A stretch of 64,000 bases of DNA from Liriodendron chinense. Taxonomy: Eukaryota; Streptophyta; Magnoliopsida; Magnoliales; Magnoliaceae. The position numbers and the translations under genes are program-made. The stretch covers positions 1,426,001 through 1,490,000 of the forward strand of contig ML058370.1 of NCBI GenBank assembly GCA_003013855.2, written 5' to 3'. This document shows, piece after piece, positions 61,604 to 64,000 of the stretch. Position 1 is the stretch's first letter, and every line of letters begins with the position of its first letter. The notes beneath the pieces were generated by a model. That model ran no database searches, had not been told where the DNA came from, and saw nothing but the letters and a program-made list of their open reading frames with translations.

Positions 61604-62282
61604 AGACTAACTTAATTTGACTTGGAGAACCTGCGTGAGAGTTGCACCAATTGAGGTGAGCAAGTCCAAGTTAGTAATGAATAAACACCAGTTTAAGATC
61701 ATCTTATGATCTTTTTTTTTTTTTTTAAATTTCATTAGAATATTTTATTAAAAACTTATTATTTCATTAAGAAACAATTGGATGCTTAATCAGTATTGAA
61801 CACAACAAATTGATATTTATTACATTATAAGTCAGATATTAAGTAGAGTTTATCTCAAACTTAGCTATTTTTTATTATTTTAGAACATTTTGCTATATAT
61901 CTTTATTTTTCCTATATTTTAAGAAAATGGAGGCTGACTCAACTGAGTCACCCTTGACTCGGTTGTTACAAAGAAGTGGGACCCACGAATGGGTTTGGTC
62001 GAGGGCCTGACTTGGGCTATAAGATAAAGGGATTGATTCGCCACGCTCTATCAATTCGAGCTTTTACAGTAAGTAGTTAGTTGTCTTGCGTTAAAAGTGT
62101 TGTCAAAGCGGGATGTCTCGTGCTCGAGACTCCTCATCAAGGGTGATTAATGTAGGGGCATTTTCACATTGGACTCGAGTGGGGGTAGCCTGTGTGAGGC
62201 GGGTGGCTACGTATGACGCTGAACCGATGTTATAATGTTAAAAAGAAGGAAAAAAACTATAATAATGAGAAGGTGTCAAGTC
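61604..62282. other. Intergenic DNA with possible second SINE
   Basis: AT-rich. At about 62080-62265 a segment with GTGCTCGAGACTCCTC (B-box-like) leads through GGTGGCTACGTATGACGC to an A-rich end, reminiscent of a SINE but without a convincing A box. No gene is seen. Confidence 0.35.
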
Positions 62283-63166
62283 CAACCAGTTGGACCATAA
62301 GTTATCATCCACCAGTGAATAACTTCCAACTTGTCATGTGTGTGAGACATCTAAGAAATCCAATAGTTGGCCTATCATGATGATCACGTGGTGTAAAAAT
62401 CAGCCCCATCCACTCATCATAAGCAACAAAATATAAACTCATCATCAATAATAAAATACAAGTGAGGAATCAGGTAGACCTCACTTATATTTTGTTATTT
62501 ATGATGAATGGATGGGGTTGATTTTTTACATATGGTAATCCTCATGGTGGTACAACTTACTGGTGTTGGGATTGGACGCCTTAATCTTCAAGCATGAAGA
62601 CCACCGGCAGGCTGTTAATGTCCTAATTGGACTTGGTCTCTTGCGTGGTTTGTTGCGCAAGGAGTTTCTAATTCCAGTTTTTCACTATTTAAGGGGATGT
62701 AATCCGAGATTAGGATTGCCGCCTATGGGCCAAGGGATTGGGAGAGTTCTAGGGTGAGAGAAAGAGCTAAGAGGAAGCTTGAAGTTCTCTGGGATGAGGG
62801 AAATGGATGGGTTTGTCCTCCTCATGTGAGAATTAGCTTTGTTAGCTTGGGTTTTCTCTTGTGGGCTGTGATCCAGGTTGTGTTTTTTTTTTTTATCTCT
62901 TGTAACTTCTGATATCATAGTGGATTAGTGTTGCTTTGTGCCATATTTTTTTACCCATGACGGGTTTTTCCACGTAAAAATCGGATTGCCTCTTGTGTGT
63001 GTTGATTTGCTATTGTGATTGCCATTGAGGTGTGTTCTTCCCCTACTTTGATTGCTTCCGTTGTGGGGCTCCTAAGCCCAACAATTGGGAGGATCGAATG
63101 TTGCATGCATATAAGCTATTATAAGTGAGCCCTTGGATGGATGGTAACTTATGGTTCAACTAGTTG
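62283..63166. mobile_element. Foldback MITE interrupted by a copia solo LTR
   Basis: The outer ends pair: CAACCAGTTGGACCATAAGT from 62283 and ACTTATGGTTCAACTAGTTG ending 63166. Inner arms pair over ~60 bp (GTGTAAAAATCAGCCCCATC near 62391 with GGATGGGGTTGATTTTTTAC near 62510). Without the LTR at 62564-63083 the element would be about 360 bp. It is non-coding. Confidence 0.75.
62564..63083 (+). mobile_element. Copia-type solo LTR
   Basis: 520 bp with canonical ends TGTTGGG and CCCAACA. The flanks ACTGG (62559-62563) and ATTGG (63084-63088) form a 5-bp target duplication with one mismatch. The downstream part has CATAGTGGATTAGTG and GGTTTTTCCACGTAAAAATC, phrases typical of plant copia LTRs. No internal region remains, indicating LTR-LTR recombination. 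The 62563-62757 and 62685-62918 frames inside it are not genes. Confidence 0.88.
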
Positions 63167-63776
63167 TATTGGAGATCTTCTCAATAATAATAATCTATAC
63201 TGCATATAATGTAGTAATGTTTAGTTAATTTTACTGTGCAATTAGTTTTTTTTATGGGGAAGAACTTTAAATATTTAAAGACCACAGGAAGACATTTTAA
63301 ATGAAGCTAGAGGTATTTTGAGAATTGAATGGGGTTGGTGTTCAATGTACTATTCAAATTTGACTCGCAAAAAACCAACAAATAGCTTAATTTTACTTGC
63401 ACAGCCTCTGCTTTTTCAAGGGTATTTTATCCTTTCACTATCTATAAGTAGACTCACCTCTACTTTTCGAATGTACCTGGCATGAAGCGTATTATTAGGG
63501 AGCTTGTGTGACAAAATCATTTTAGGGTCCACTGTGATGACCATGATTCATCTACTCCATACATTTATTGTGCCGTCTCATGTTAGAATGTTAACTTAGA
63601 AATGAAGCAATTTAAAGGCTTGAGCGAGGCATAACATAGAAAGATTGAAGATAAGTCGCCAACCATTTGGACCATTTTGGCATTCTTCTCTATTTCTCTT
63701 CATTGTATAACATGCTCCTATGCGTAGCTTGCACATTTCTCTACGTCTCTACCCTTTTTGCAACCGTACTCTTTCA

Positions 63777-63815
<39 letters not shown>

Positions 63816-64000
63816 ACATGCATTGCATGTGCTATGCACTTGGTAATAATGATAGAGCTTTGCTAAGCCCACACATGTGTAAGGCGGCTAAAACATATGC
63901 CACACATTTGCCAACTTGACACGGTGGTAGGAGATCTACTCCATTCATCGAAGGTGTATGACTATTTTGATACCCTCATCTAAAGATAAGATTTTTTCAA
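63167..64000. other. Intergenic DNA, no gene seen
   Basis: AT-rich sequence without a conserved frame. It contains a CT microsatellite at 63780-63813. Confidence 0.5.
63780..63813. repeat. (CT)n microsatellite
   Basis: Uninterrupted TCTC tract of about 17 units. Confidence 0.88.

Noticed and set aside
62563..62918. Short ORFs on both strands
   Set aside because: Fully inside a copia solo LTR.
1..64000. A novel multi-gene system
   Set aside because: Only two unrelated host genes are present and the rest is repeat DNA; nothing supports a functional cluster.

Overview
This looks like plant nuclear DNA. It has widely spaced genes with many GT-AG introns, a plastid-targeted chaperone gene, Ty1/copia and other LTR fragments, RTE-type LINE debris, tRNA-derived SINEs, MITEs and AT-rich intergenic DNA. 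I suspect a magnoliid or other early-branching angiosperm, because a GGGCCCAC / CCGTCCAT-rich foldback repeat recurs throughout. That is an impression; no search was run.

Only two host genes can be supported, and they are convergent. Bases 19076-31138 (+) hold a complete 19-exon gene for the chloroplast HSP90 (HSP90.5 / HSP90C), 797 residues by hand splicing. Bases 32962-43920 (-) hold a complete 5-exon gene for an ABHD17-type alpha/beta hydrolase (protein depalmitoylase family), 364 residues, whose first intron is about 8 kb and full of transposons. Their stop codons lie about 1.8 kb apart.

The rest is mobile or repetitive DNA. Bases 1-18480 carry SINE-like, LTR-like and minisatellite sequence, including an unusual head-to-head LTR (TRIM-like) element at 10195-11115 flanked by an exact 5-bp target duplication. 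Bases 45180-60144 form a tandem segmental duplication. Two copies of an ancestral unit of about 3.0 kb have each been filled with different later insertions: a MULE-type foldback and a solo LTR in copy 1; a copia element and a segment of about 0.8 kb carrying a gene-like ORF in copy 2. Bases 60145-64000 hold a SINE, a foldback MITE and a copia solo LTR nested inside another foldback element.

I found no gene cluster or defence-type system. The most unusual content is structural: how the repeats are built, nested and duplicated.
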